The notes beneath the pieces are model-generated. The model saw only the letters and a list, made by a program, of their open reading frames with translations, did no database searches and was not told the DNA's origin. 60,954 nt of DNA from Clostridium saudiense (GTDB lineage: Bacteria > Bacillota > Clostridia > Clostridiales > Clostridiaceae). Below, one piece after another: positions 26,143-37,676 of this stretch. Made by a program: the position numbers and the translations under genes. The DNA lies in NCBI RefSeq assembly GCF_000577815.1, contig NZ_CBYM010000019.1, positions 1 to 60,954 of the forward strand, read 5' to 3'. Each line of letters begins with the position of its first letter. The first letter of the stretch is position 1.

Positions 26143-27210
26143 ATGTATATAAAGAAGAGGTTAATATCAATAATATCAAGTGCATTAGTAGTAAGCTTGC
26201 TTTTTACTGGATGTGGAAGTAGCTTTAAACAAAGTGTATTTAGTAAAGGGGTATTAACAAAGGAACAAGGTTCATACAATGAAGCAGGAAAAAATCCAGA
26301 GGATTTAAATGTTGAAAGTATAATGAATGAACTTACTAGTGATGAATATTTATCCAGAGTAGTAGGAACTAATGAAAATACTAAATCAGCAGAGTTTATT
26401 AAAAACTATTATGAAGCAATTGGGTTAGAGCCATTTAATAATGGAAGCTATTTTCAAGAGGTGGATTTAAATAAAGAAATGAGGTCTATATTTAATCCTG
26501 CTGGAGATAATGAAAATGAAGTTGATAATGTAATTGGAGTTATTAAAGGTGAAGATAGTTCTAAGGCAATTGTAATTTCAGCTCACTTTGACCATGTAAC
26601 AGTAAGGAAGAAAAATGAAGAGGCAGCTAGCAACACTGATTCACAACAAATTAGTGTTAGCAAAATAGAAGGTGCAATTGATAATGCATCTGGTGTTGCA
26701 GTTTTACTTGAAAGTGCTAAGGAATTAGCTAATTATTATAGTGATGAAAAACCACCATATGATATAATTTTTGCTGCATTTAATGCTGAAGAACTTGGAT
26801 TAATAGGTAGTAGAAAGTTTGTAAGTGAATTTAAAGAAACATATGATGATTGGTATAATATCAATATTGATTGTGTTGGAGTTAAAGGAAATGAAGGATT
26901 AGCAGTGAAAAATAATGATCCTGCATCTCAAGAGTTATATGATGATTTTATTGAAGTTTTAGATGAAGATGATGTTTACTATGAGATGGTTCCTTATGCA
27001 ATGAATGAAGAAGGAGCAGTTGTAGGTAGCAGTGATCATATGTCATTTAGAAGAGAAAATGCTGCTTCATTAGTAATAGGGCAAGATGGTATTACAGGAG
27101 TTGTTCATACTGATGATGATAATATGTCAATTGTAGATGTTGAATTAATTGATGATATTAAAGAAGCATTAGTTGATTTTATAATAAAGACTGATGAAAA
27201 AATATATTAA
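26143..27210 (+). CDS. M28-family zinc aminopeptidase lipoprotein
   Basis: The 355-residue product begins with a lipoprotein signal peptide ending LLFTGC (lipobox Cys about 24). The M28 domain has the metal-site pattern SAHFDHV, IDNASGVAVLLE, NAEELGLIGS, NIDCVG and a late His in VVHTDDDN. It should be a surface-anchored aminopeptidase that trims peptides for uptake. The start ATG follows GGGAGG. A strong terminator follows at 27265-27307. Confidence 0.92.
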   Translation: MYIKKRLISIISSALVVSLLFTGCGSSFKQSVFSKGVLTKEQGSYNEAGKNPEDLNVESIMNELTSDEYLSRVVGTNENTKSAEFIKNYYEAIGLEPFNNGSYFQEVDLNKEMRSIFNPAGDNENEVDNVIGVIKGEDSSKAIVISAHFDHVTVRKKNEEAASNTDSQQISVSKIEGAIDNASGVAVLLESAKELANYYSDEKPPYDIIFAAFNAEELGLIGSRKFVSEFKETYDDWYNINIDCVGVKGNEGLAVKNNDPASQELYDDFIEVLDEDDVYYEMVPYAMNEEGAVVGSSDHMSFRRENAASLVIGQDGITGVVHTDDDNMSIVDVELIDDIKEALVDFIIKTDEKIY

Positions 27211-27264
27211 TATTGAAGTTTTTTATAATTGATTAAGTATATTTATTAAGTTATTTTAAAGAAG

Positions 27265-27307
27265 TGATAGGATTTATTTGTAAAAGGAAATCCTATCATT
27301 TTTTTTA
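27265..27307 (+). terminator. Terminator after the M28 peptidase gene
   Basis: TGATAGGATTT pairs with AAATCCTATCA, followed by nine T. Confidence 0.93.
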
Positions 27308-27480
27308 TAAGTAAATTTAGAAATTAATTTATAAAAAAATAAAATTAAATGTGATTTTGAGGATAAATGTTGAACTTTAAATATGAAAAAATATTATCAG
27401 AATATTCGAAAAAGAAAAGAAGTTATTGGGAAAATATTGTATAATTAGAAGTGGTATACAGTACGGAGGGGAGTGGTTAA

Positions 27481-28983
27481 ATGTTCAAGTTTGAAACTCA
27501 GCTTAAAAAGTTAAAGCATGAGGTATTAACAGAAGTTGCAAGACTTGCAAAAAATGATGAAATTAGTTTAGAAAGTATTGAAAAGGTTCCTTATGAGGTT
27601 ATTAAAGGTGAAGTTGCACAATATAGATGTTGTGTTTATAAAGAAAGAGCTATTGTTTTAGAAAGAGCCAAGCTTGCAGCTGGATATCTTGCTAATGGTG
27701 ATAATGCTGAGCCAGATTTAATTGATATTAGACCTGATGAACAAATTATATATGTTATTGAAGCAGCATGTGATAGATGTCCTATAAACAAGTTCAATGT
27801 AACAGACTCATGCAGAAACTGTCTTGCTCATAGATGTCAAAGTGCATGTAATTTTGGAGCTATTACAATAGTAAATGGAAGAGCTTATATAAATCAAGAG
27901 CTATGTAAGGAATGTGGGGGATGTAAAAAAGCATGTCCTTATGATGCTATATCTGAAGTTATGAGACCTTGTAAGAGGTCATGTCCAACAGGAGCTTTAG
28001 ATATTAATCCTAATGACAGACGAGCTATGATTAAACAGGAATTATGTGTTAATTGTGGTTCATGTATGAGAGCATGTCCTTTTGGAGCAATTTCTGATAA
28101 GAGCTTAATTGTCCCAGTTGCAAAGAGGCTTGGAAGAAATAGAAAGATGTATGCAATTGTTGCACCAGCTATAACTGGTCAATTTGGTCCTACTATGAAT
28201 TATGGTAAGATTAGAAATGCTATAAGAGCACTTGGATTTGAGGAAATGATTGAAGCAGCATTAGGAGCTGATGCAGTAACAGTTCATGAAGCTAATGAAT
28301 TTGTTGAAAGAATGGAAAGAGGAGATAAATATATGACTAACTCCTGTTGCCCAGGATTTTTAAATTTCATTGAAAAAACTAACCCAACTGAAAAAGATAG
28401 AATTTCTGGAACTGTATCTCCAATGGTTGCAGCAGCAAGGTATGTAAAGAAAGTTGATCCAGAAGCTAAGGTTGTATTTATAGGTCCTTGTACAGCGAAA
28501 AAGAGTGAAGCTGTTAGAATAGGAATAGAAGATGCAGTTGATTATGTTTTAACATTTGAAGAATTACTTGCTTTATTTGAAGCATTTGATGTTAATCCTT
28601 TTGAATGTGAAGAAGAAAATGTTAATGATGCATCTGTATTTGGAAGAAACTTTGGTGCTTCAGGTGGATTGACTGCAGCTATTAAGAATTATATTGCAGA
28701 TAGTGGAGTTGAAGTTGACTTTAAACCAATACCAACTTCAGGACTTGACTGTAAAAAAACTATGATGCTTGCCAAGGTTGGTAAGTTACCAGGAAACTTT
28801 ATTGAAGGTATGATGTGTGAAGGTGGATGTATCAATGGTGCAGGAGTAATTGCTCCTCCAATGAGAGCTAAGGCTGCATTTACTAAGATTAATAATGGAA
28901 CTACTATTAAGGCTGTTCTTAAGAATAGAACTCTTGAGGAATTTGAAGATGTTAATTTAGAAAGAATGCCTTCTGAAGACTAA
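27481..28983 (+). CDS. [FeFe]-hydrogenase, group-B-like monomeric
   Basis: The 500-residue product has an N-terminal region of about 90 residues, a cysteine-rich ferredoxin-like part with several 4Fe-4S motifs (CRNCLAHRCQSAC, CKECGGCKKACP, CVNCGSCMRACP) and the H-cluster domain. The three H-cluster motifs are altered from the classic set: TNSCCPGF (Cys289-Cys290), GPCTAKKSE (Cys337) and EGMMCEGGC (Cys446, Cys450), where CpI-type enzymes have TSCCPGW, MPCTAKKFE and FMACPGGC. All cluster cysteines are kept. These substitutions are typical of group B enzymes such as C. pasteurianum CpIII. Expected reaction: ferredoxin-linked H2 evolution or uptake. It is a single gene with GGAGGGGAG before ATG. 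Confidence 0.9.
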   Translation: MFKFETQLKKLKHEVLTEVARLAKNDEISLESIEKVPYEVIKGEVAQYRCCVYKERAIVLERAKLAAGYLANGDNAEPDLIDIRPDEQIIYVIEAACDRCPINKFNVTDSCRNCLAHRCQSACNFGAITIVNGRAYINQELCKECGGCKKACPYDAISEVMRPCKRSCPTGALDINPNDRRAMIKQELCVNCGSCMRACPFGAISDKSLIVPVAKRLGRNRKMYAIVAPAITGQFGPTMNYGKIRNAIRALGFEEMIEAALGADAVTVHEANEFVERMERGDKYMTNSCCPGFLNFIEKTNPTEKDRISGTVSPMVAAARYVKKVDPEAKVVFIGPCTAKKSEAVRIGIEDAVDYVLTFEELLALFEAFDVNPFECEEENVNDASVFGRNFGASGGLTAAIKNYIADSGVEVDFKPIPTSGLDCKKTMMLAKVGKLPGNFIEGMMCEGGCINGAGVIAPPMRAKAAFTKINNGTTIKAVLKNRTLEEFEDVNLERMPSED

Positions 28984-29042
28984 TAGTTATTGTTATAAAA
29001 ATTGATATAAGATATTTATTGTATAAATAAGTTATGAGATAG

Positions 29043-29086
29043 AGCTGTGGATTTGTCTATAGTATGATGAAATCACAGCTTATTTA
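29043..29086 (+). terminator. Probable terminator after the hydrogenase
   Basis: AGCTGTGGATTT (29043-29054) pairs with AAATCACAGCT (29070-29080) with a bulge or wobble, followed by TATTTAAA. The weak tail lowers confidence. Confidence 0.6.
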
Positions 29087-29177
29087 AATACATGGAATTT
29101 TATGTTAAGATGAAAAATATACTGTAACTAAAAATAAGGATAAAATAATTATAAGTTACATAAGAAAGAGGTATTTA

Positions 29178-30494
29178 ATGGGGGAAAAGATTAAAAATTC
29201 GATTTTATTTAAGGAGATTAATAACGAAGCAATAATAAGGGGGATATTATATTTCATTATATTGGTTTTACCTTTTATTGTATTGCCAGTAAGTAAGCCA
29301 GTATATACAAATAGTAGGTCAATGTTTTTATATCCGGCAGCAATACTTTTATTAATAATAGTGATAAAAGATAAAAAGATTAAATTATATAAAGAAAGTA
29401 TTTTAGCTGTGATATTTTTATTTACATTATTAATAGCAGCAATATTTTCAGACTATAAATATGAAGCTTTTTGGGGTAATTATCATAGAGATGAGGGATT
29501 TTTTACAATAGCTATTTATATTTTATTATTTATTGTATCGTCAACGTATTTTAAAATTAATAAAACTATGTGGAATATAATGCTTATAGCACCTACATTA
29601 ATGAGTATATATGGAATAATGCAATTTTTTGGTATTGATCCTATTCAAAAATTTGCATTGGGTGACATATTAATGCCTACAACTATGGGAACTATAGGAC
29701 ATAGAAACTTTTTTTCTACATACATATTAATATTTATAGCTATATACCTTTCTTACTATATTTTTAACGGAGGTAAAAAGTATTTATTTTGTACTACGTT
29801 AATGTTTTCGGCATTACTTTGTTCAACAACTAGAAGTGGATGGGTAGCATTTGGAGTAATGGCATTGATTGGGTTTATATTTATTATAAGAAGAAAACAG
29901 TGCTTAAATAGAGCTATTATAGTATTTATACTTTTTACAAGTATATTTTTAAGTTTAAATTATATTTCATCAGGAGCAATAACAAATAGAGCCTTAATGA
30001 TAATTAATGAGGGAAAAACTGTTGCAACTTCAGTAGTAAGTGATGATGTTGAAATAGAGGATAGCTTTGGATCGAGTAGAATATTTATTTGGAAGATGGC
30101 CTATAATGCTTTTATAGATAGTCCGTTTTTGGGACAAGGTCCAGATACTTTAAGATTAAGATTAATGGATGATTATTATGAAAAATATATGAGCTATGCA
30201 GGTCCAACAAATGATTATTTTGATAAGGCGCATAATGAGTTTTTAGAGTATGCTGCTAGTGGAGGGATTTTTACTGTGATTTCATATATTTCAGTATTAA
30301 TATTGATTTTATTTGGATTATTTAAGAATATTAAAGATGATAAATTTAAAATTCTATTTATTGTGGTATTTACATATATTATTCAAAGTATATTTAATAT
30401 TAGTGTAATAATAGTAGCACCTATAGTATGGATTTTATTAGGGTGTGCTTTAAAGGCATATAAAAAAGGTATTACATCTATTATAGATATTTAA
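29178..30494 (+). CDS. O-antigen ligase/polymerase-like membrane protein (Wzy/WaaL family)
   Basis: The 438-residue product has about ten to twelve membrane helices and one large extracellular loop (about residues 270-350). The loop contains SSRIFIWKMAYNAFIDSPFLGQGPDTLRLRL and ends AHNEFLEYAASGG, where the His-containing motif is the family hallmark. Such proteins transfer lipid-linked glycans to an acceptor. No glycan synthesis cluster is nearby. In Gram-positive species, targets may be wall polymers or glycoproteins, including pilins; the type IV pilus locus starts 2.4 kb downstream, but a link is speculation. The start ATG follows AAAGAGG. Confidence 0.8.
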   Translation: MGEKIKNSILFKEINNEAIIRGILYFIILVLPFIVLPVSKPVYTNSRSMFLYPAAILLLIIVIKDKKIKLYKESILAVIFLFTLLIAAIFSDYKYEAFWGNYHRDEGFFTIAIYILLFIVSSTYFKINKTMWNIMLIAPTLMSIYGIMQFFGIDPIQKFALGDILMPTTMGTIGHRNFFSTYILIFIAIYLSYYIFNGGKKYLFCTTLMFSALLCSTTRSGWVAFGVMALIGFIFIIRRKQCLNRAIIVFILFTSIFLSLNYISSGAITNRALMIINEGKTVATSVVSDDVEIEDSFGSSRIFIWKMAYNAFIDSPFLGQGPDTLRLRLMDDYYEKYMSYAGPTNDYFDKAHNEFLEYAASGGIFTVISYISVLILILFGLFKNIKDDKFKILFIVVFTYIIQSIFNISVIIVAPIVWILLGCALKAYKKGITSIIDI

Positions 30495-30604
30495 TTAAAA
30501 TTTAAAATAGCAAGAAAAATAATGGAAAACAAAGTAAATTAAAAATAAATTACTATAATTAGTAATATTTGACCTTAGTAAGGTAATAATATAGAAAGTA
30601 ATTG

Positions 30605-30633
30605 TTGAAAGTTTACTTTATAAATTATATTAT
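30605..30633 (+). promoter_or_regulatory. Promoter of groESL
   Basis: TTGAAA (30605-30610) and TATTAT (30628-30633) with 17-bp spacing lie just before the CIRCE element. Confidence 0.7.
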
Positions 30634-30646
30634 AAATATAAAGATA

Positions 30647-30673
30647 TTAGCACTCTATTAAAGTGAGTGCTAA
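30647..30673 (+). promoter_or_regulatory. CIRCE element (HrcA operator)
   Basis: TTAGCACTC (30647-30655), nine spacer bases and GAGTGCTAA (30665-30673) form the exact CIRCE palindrome. It implies HrcA repression of groESL and heat induction. Confidence 0.98.
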
Positions 30674-30687
30674 CAAATGAAATATAG

Positions 30688-30984
<297 letters not shown>

Positions 30985-30988
30985 TTAA

Positions 30989-32635
<1,647 letters not shown>

Positions 32636-32661
32636 TATAAATAAAAATTAACATTTCAATA

Positions 32662-32710
32662 AATAAGGTTATTATTAACTATAACTATGAGTTAGTAATA
32701 ACCTTATTTT
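32662..32710 (+). terminator. Terminator after groESL
   Basis: AATAAGGTTATTATTAAC pairs with GTTAGTAATAACCTTATT, followed by TTTATTTT. Confidence 0.9.
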
Positions 32711-32893
32711 TATTTTATTATTAGATATAATTAGAAAAGAAAAGTTTTTTTGTAGGAAAATACAAAAAAATACAAAAAATGAATAAAACATGGAAAATAG
32801 TAATAAAAAATGGTACTATATAATTAATTAGTATTAATTACAATTATTTGTTTCTATAATAATATAATGTAAGTTTTGTTTTAAGGAGTAGTA

Positions 32894-33643
32894 ATGGATA
32901 TTTTTTTAGTAGTAATCTTTGGATTAGTAATAGGAAGTTTTTTAAACGTATGCATTTGTAGAATAGCAAACGAAGAATCAATTGCATTTCCACCATCACA
33001 TTGTACTAATTGTGGATATGAATTAAAAGCTAAAGATTTGATTCCAGTGTTAAGCTATATATTTTTAGGTGGAAAATGTAGAAGTTGTAAGGAGAAAATT
33101 TCTATACAATATCCAATAGTTGAGATATTAAACGCAATTTTATATATAGCAATTTATTTAAAATTTGGATTTACTTTAAATTTATTTAAGTTCTGTTTAT
33201 TTGCATCACTTTTAATAGTAATAGGGTTTATTGATTTTAAAACCAAATATGTTTATAACTCAACAGTAGTTTTTGGAGTAGTATCTGGAATATTATTTGC
33301 AGTATTAGAATGGATGGAGACAAAATCAATACCTTGGAATTATATTGCAGGTGCATTTATAGGGTTTGGTATTATATACCTTATTGTTATTTTAACTAGA
33401 GGTATGGGAGAGGGCGATATTGATATAGCACTTATATGCGGATTATTTTTAGGTATAAAAGGTATTTTAGTGACTTTATTTTTAGCCATAATTTTAGGGG
33501 GAATAGTTGCTACCATAATCTTGATATTCAAGTTAAAAGAAAGAAAAGCTGAGATTGCATTTGGTCCATATTTAGCTATAGGTGGAATAATAGCTTGCTT
33601 ATATGGAAGTAGGCTAATAGATATTTATTTAGGATTGTTTTAA
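32894..33643 (+). CDS. pilD: Prepilin peptidase (type IV, A24 family)
   Basis: The 249-residue product is a polytopic membrane protein. Its cytoplasmic loop has the tetracysteine pattern CTNCGY and CRSCKEK, and the two catalytic Asp are in GFIDFKTKYV and GEGDIDIA. It cleaves the leader before the +1 residue of prepilins and methylates the new N-terminus. It is the first gene of a type IV pilus locus that runs to 44.3 kb on one strand. The start ATG follows AAGGAG. Confidence 0.95.
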   Translation: MDIFLVVIFGLVIGSFLNVCICRIANEESIAFPPSHCTNCGYELKAKDLIPVLSYIFLGGKCRSCKEKISIQYPIVEILNAILYIAIYLKFGFTLNLFKFCLFASLLIVIGFIDFKTKYVYNSTVVFGVVSGILFAVLEWMETKSIPWNYIAGAFIGFGIIYLIVILTRGMGEGDIDIALICGLFLGIKGILVTLFLAIILGGIVATIILIFKLKERKAEIAFGPYLAIGGIIACLYGSRLIDIYLGLF

Positions 33644-33792
33644 CTAAATTTTTAATTAAATAATAAATGAGATTATGATTGAATATCAATAGTTTACTAA
33701 TTATACTAAGATATAGTAATAAAAATAATTACTTAAAAGGTAGTAATAAAAATATACATAAACCTTATATTAAAGTATTACATGGAGGAAAA

Positions 33793-35469
33793 ATGAATCG
33801 AAGAAAAAGGTTAGGTGATATGTTAATTGAACTTAACTATATTACAGAAAATGACTTACAAGAAGCGCTAAAGATTCAAAAAGAAACAGGTAATAAAATA
33901 GGAGAGGTATTGATAGAAAGAGGTTTTATTACTGAGGATGACTTATTACAGGCTTTAGAGATACAGCTTGGAATACAAAGAATTTATTTAGATATGATAA
34001 CAGTAGATAGAAAAGCTGTTAAGATGATTTCTGAATCCTTAGCTAAAAAATACAATGTATTTCCAGTTCAGTTTATTGAAGGTAAATTATTAGTTTTAAT
34101 GAATGATCCGCTTAATATAATAGCAGAGGATGATGTTAGAATTGCTTCTGGATATGAAGTTAAAATTGCTTTATGTGGTAAAGCTGAAATAGCACAAGCA
34201 ATATCAAAATATTATTCAGAAGATTATATGAAAAAAACTGCAGAAGAATTTAGGAATCAAGAAAAAATTAATGAGGTACTTGAAGAAGAGTTAAGTGAAG
34301 ATATAAAAAATGCACCTGCTGTAAAACTTGTTGATTCTATCATTCAAAATGCAGTAAGAAGTAAAGCAAGTGATATACATATAGAGCCATTTGAAAATAG
34401 GGTTTGTGTAAGATATAGAATTGATGGAGCATTACAAAAGCAATTTGACTCACCAAAGGAACCATTGGCTGGTCTGATTACCAGAATAAAAATTATGGGT
34501 AATATGGATATTGCAGAAAAAAGAATTCCGCAGGATGGAAGAATATTTACTCGGGTTGATGATGAAAATGTAGACTTAAGAGTGTCAGTTTTACCAACTG
34601 TAAATGGTGAAAAAATAGTTATAAGAATATTAGATAAAAGTGCATTTAATGTTGATAAATCAGTACTTGGTATTGCTGATGATGATTTAGATAAGATAAA
34701 TAAAATTATTAATAAGCCACATGGAATAGTATTAGTTACTGGGCCAACAGGAAGTGGTAAATCAACGACTCTTTATTCCTTATTAAGGGATTTAAATAAA
34801 GAAGATAAAAATATAATCACTGTAGAAGATCCAGTTGAATTTTCAATGGATGGGATTAATCAAGTAAACGTTAATACTAAAGCAGGATTAACATTTGCTT
34901 CAGGATTAAGATCAATATTAAGACAAGACCCTGATATAGTAATGCTTGGAGAAATAAGAGATACTGAAACAGCCGAAATAGCTGTTAGAGCTGCTATAAC
35001 AGGACATTTAGTTCTAAGTACAATACATACTAATGACGCACCATCATCTATAGTAAGATTAAAAGATATGGGGGTTGCTCCTTATCTTGTTTCATCTGCT
35101 TTAGTAGGAATTATAGCTCAAAGACTTATAAGAAAACTATGTATTCATTGTAAAGAAGAATATATAGCAAGTGATTATGAAAAAGAAATTTTAGGAGTGC
35201 CTAAATATCAAGACTTAACTTTATACAGAAAAGTAGGCTGCAATAGATGTAGCAATACTGGATATAAGGGAAGAGTTGGTATATATGAAGTTATGGAAAT
35301 TAATAGGGAAATAAGAGACTTAATTAATGCAGATAAACCACTAGAAGAAATTACAAATGCTGCATTAAGAAATAATATGAAAACATTAAACAAGTCTGCA
35401 ATGAATGTTGTATTGAATGGTAATTCTACAGTAGAAGAATTGTTAAGAGTAACTTTATTAGGTGATTAA
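33793..35469 (+). CDS. pilB: Type IV pilus assembly ATPase PilB
   Basis: The 558-residue product has an N-terminal MshEN-type domain (RLGDMLIELNYITENDLQEALKIQKE) and the GspE/PilB ATPase core. Walker A is GPTGSGKSTT, the Asp box is VEDPVEF, Walker B is MLGEIRD and the His box STIHTND is present. Near the C-terminus a CIHC...CNRC tetracysteine site binds zinc. It powers pilus extension. The start is ATG 33793 behind GGAGG; the frame is open back to 33679 without a site. No PilT retraction ATPase is encoded in this locus. It is followed 14 bp later by pilC. Confidence 0.96.
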   Translation: MNRRKRLGDMLIELNYITENDLQEALKIQKETGNKIGEVLIERGFITEDDLLQALEIQLGIQRIYLDMITVDRKAVKMISESLAKKYNVFPVQFIEGKLLVLMNDPLNIIAEDDVRIASGYEVKIALCGKAEIAQAISKYYSEDYMKKTAEEFRNQEKINEVLEEELSEDIKNAPAVKLVDSIIQNAVRSKASDIHIEPFENRVCVRYRIDGALQKQFDSPKEPLAGLITRIKIMGNMDIAEKRIPQDGRIFTRVDDENVDLRVSVLPTVNGEKIVIRILDKSAFNVDKSVLGIADDDLDKINKIINKPHGIVLVTGPTGSGKSTTLYSLLRDLNKEDKNIITVEDPVEFSMDGINQVNVNTKAGLTFASGLRSILRQDPDIVMLGEIRDTETAEIAVRAAITGHLVLSTIHTNDAPSSIVRLKDMGVAPYLVSSALVGIIAQRLIRKLCIHCKEEYIASDYEKEILGVPKYQDLTLYRKVGCNRCSNTGYKGRVGIYEVMEINREIRDLINADKPLEEITNAALRNNMKTLNKSAMNVVLNGNSTVEELLRVTLLGD

Positions 35470-35483
35470 AGGAGAAATGATAA

Positions 35484-36686
35484 ATGCCTGTTTTTTTATA
35501 TGAAGGTAAATCATTAGATGGTTCTACAGTTAAAGGAATGATTGATCTTGAAACACAAGATGATGTAAAAGAAATGCTTAGAAGCAAAGGGATATTCCCA
35601 ATTTCAGTAAGAGAGAATAATAAAGGTGCTACATTAGAGTTTAATATTAAAAAGGGAATACCTTTTGATCATTTAGCAATTCTTTGTAGACAATTTTATT
35701 TTACTTTATCTGCAGGTGTTCCAATGCTTAGAGCTATAGGAATGATTAAAGATCAAATTGAACATAAGAGGTTAAGAAAAATATTGGATAATGTACATGA
35801 AGAAGTTCAAAAAGGAAGTGCTTTATCTGAGGTTTTTCGTAAACATAAAGATATTCCTTTTATGCTTACTGCAATGGTTGAAGTTGGAGAAGCAACAGGA
35901 AATATAGATCAGGTAATGGAAGAAATGGCTGATTATTATGATAAGCAACATAGGCAAAAGAAGAAAATAGATGCAGCACTAACTTATCCGAAATTTTTAT
36001 TAGTATTTGCTATTTGTATAGTTATGGGCCTTGTAAGTTTTGTTGTTCCAACCTTTGTTGATAGTATATTATCTGCGGGACAAGAGCTTCCAATACCAAC
36101 AAAGATAGTAATTGCTATTAGCGATTTTATTAATTCGAATTTTTTATTATTAGTATTAATAGTAATTGCAATAATAGTTGTAAAAAAATTATTTATTGAT
36201 ACTAATTATCCTATACAGTATCAAATTGATAAATTCTTAGTAACAGACAAGTATTTAGGCAAAATAACACAACAAATATTTACTGCAAGATTTGCTAGGA
36301 CCTTTGCAATGTTAGTTAAAGGTGGAATGAATATTATCGAATCGTTGAGTATAGCAGGTAATGCAGTTGATAATAAATTTATAAAAGAAGCTATTGATGA
36401 ATCTACAAAGTTAATTACTACGGGTGCAGGAATTGGGGATACATTAGAATCAAGAAGAATATTTCCTAAGATGTTAACTCAAATGATGAAGGTTGGAGAA
36501 GATACAGGTAGTTTGGATGATATTCTTAAGAAAACAGCAGAGTATTATGAAATAGAAGCAGACTTTGCGCTTCAAAAATTAACTGCTTTAATTGAACCAA
36601 TTATGATAGTATTTTTAGCTATTGTTGTTGGATTTGTAGTAATATCCATAGCAATGCCAATGTTCCAAGTTATGGGGGCAGTTTAG
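35484..36686 (+). CDS. pilC: Type IV pilus inner-membrane platform protein PilC
   Basis: The 400-residue product has two GspF domains, each starting with a FARTFAMLVKGG- or CRQFYFTLSAGVP-type segment, and three membrane helices (about 170-190, 215-235 and the last 25 residues). It couples PilB motion to pilin insertion. The start MPVFLYEGKSLDG is standard for the family and follows AAGGAG. It lies between pilB and the pilin genes. Confidence 0.96.
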   Translation: MPVFLYEGKSLDGSTVKGMIDLETQDDVKEMLRSKGIFPISVRENNKGATLEFNIKKGIPFDHLAILCRQFYFTLSAGVPMLRAIGMIKDQIEHKRLRKILDNVHEEVQKGSALSEVFRKHKDIPFMLTAMVEVGEATGNIDQVMEEMADYYDKQHRQKKKIDAALTYPKFLLVFAICIVMGLVSFVVPTFVDSILSAGQELPIPTKIVIAISDFINSNFLLLVLIVIAIIVVKKLFIDTNYPIQYQIDKFLVTDKYLGKITQQIFTARFARTFAMLVKGGMNIIESLSIAGNAVDNKFIKEAIDESTKLITTGAGIGDTLESRRIFPKMLTQMMKVGEDTGSLDDILKKTAEYYEIEADFALQKLTALIEPIMIVFLAIVVGFVVISIAMPMFQVMGAV

Positions 36687-36792
36687 ACAGGTTTAAGTTT
36701 AGAATGGCAAGTGATAAGTTAAATCAAGTTATAAATGAGGGACAACCTCTTTATATAAAATAATTACATAAAAAAATATGGAGGGATAAGTA

Positions 36793-37209
36793 ATGAACTT
36801 AACAAAAATGAAAAAGAAAAAAGGTTTTACATTAATCGAATTAATGGCTGTTATAGCTATTATAGCAATCTTAGCAGCAGTATTGGTACCAACTGTATCT
36901 GGGTATATTACTAGATCGAAGAAGACTGCTATAATTACTCAAGTTAGAAATGCAGTAGGGGCTATGGAGACGTTTAATATTACAGCACCTAATGAAACTG
37001 ATAAATATACTTTAACTAACAATGAAAATGTTGAAATTGGTGATTTACCATCATTAATTGGAAGTGATTTATTAGAAATTAATGCCATTAAAAATATAGA
37101 AGAGATGACAGTTAAAGAAGCTTTTATGATTAATTCTGATCCAAATAGTCTTAATAAGATTGTATTAGATGGAAATGATTTTGCTGATTTAGCAACAACA
37201 GTTCAATAA
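36793..37209 (+). CDS. pilA: Type IV pilin, probable major subunit
   Basis: The 138-residue prepilin has a short basic leader KKKKG, cleavage before FTLIELMAVIAIIAILAAVLVP, Glu at +5, and a small C-terminal domain without cysteines. The hydrophobic helix forms the fibre core. A terminator-like hairpin lies directly after the gene, before a second pilin gene, which should raise the level of this transcript over the downstream genes. That position argues for this being the major pilin. The start ATG follows GGAGGG. Confidence 0.92.
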   Translation: MNLTKMKKKKGFTLIELMAVIAIIAILAAVLVPTVSGYITRSKKTAIITQVRNAVGAMETFNITAPNETDKYTLTNNENVEIGDLPSLIGSDLLEINAIKNIEEMTVKEAFMINSDPNSLNKIVLDGNDFADLATTVQ

Positions 37210-37231
37210 AATTATAATTATTTCTTTATTT

Positions 37232-37257
37232 TCAGGACCTTTTGGTCCTGATTTTTT
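37232..37257 (+). terminator. Partial terminator between the two pilin genes
   Basis: CAGGACC pairs with GGTCCTG around TTTT and is followed by ATTTTTT. It lies 20 bp after pilA and 10 bp before the next start, so the downstream pilus genes depend on read-through unless a second promoter exists. Confidence 0.85.
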
Positions 37258-37268
37258 AAGAGGAAATT

Positions 37269-37658
37269 ATGAGGATAAAAAATAAGAAAAAGGCTTTTAC
37301 ATTAATTGAATTAATGTCTGTTATAGCTATTATAGTAATCTTAGCAGCAGTATTAGTACCAACTGTATCAGGATATATTAATAGAACTAAAAAGACAAAT
37401 ATAATAGTTCAATCAAGAAATGTAGTTTATCATGTTTTATCAAGTGGAGAAGTGATAAACATGGATATTGAATTAAAGGAATTAATTAATAATGGTTTTT
37501 TACAAGATTATGAAGGGCTGCATGATTTACTACAACAGGATATTACATATAAATCTCTAAAATCTATTGTAGCTGATCAAGAGGCTGTTAATAAAATTAA
37601 TATAGAAAATGGAAAAATAATAGAGTGGACAGGTGAAAATCCATATAAGAAAAAATAA
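37269..37658 (+). CDS. Second type IV pilin
   Basis: The 129-residue prepilin shares its first 45 residues almost exactly with the preceding pilin (FTLIELMSVIAIIVILAAVLVPTVSGYINR), also at DNA level, and then diverges fully. Residue -1 before the cleavage point is Ala (KKKAFTLIE) rather than Gly, which prepilin peptidases accept but less often. It is probably a minor or alternative subunit from a tandem duplication. The start ATG follows AAGAGGAAATT, a weaker site than that of pilA. Confidence 0.88.
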   Translation: MRIKNKKKAFTLIELMSVIAIIVILAAVLVPTVSGYINRTKKTNIIVQSRNVVYHVLSSGEVINMDIELKELINNGFLQDYEGLHDLLQQDITYKSLKSIVADQEAVNKINIENGKIIEWTGENPYKKK

Positions 37659-37676
37659 TAAATAGGAGGTAGCCTA

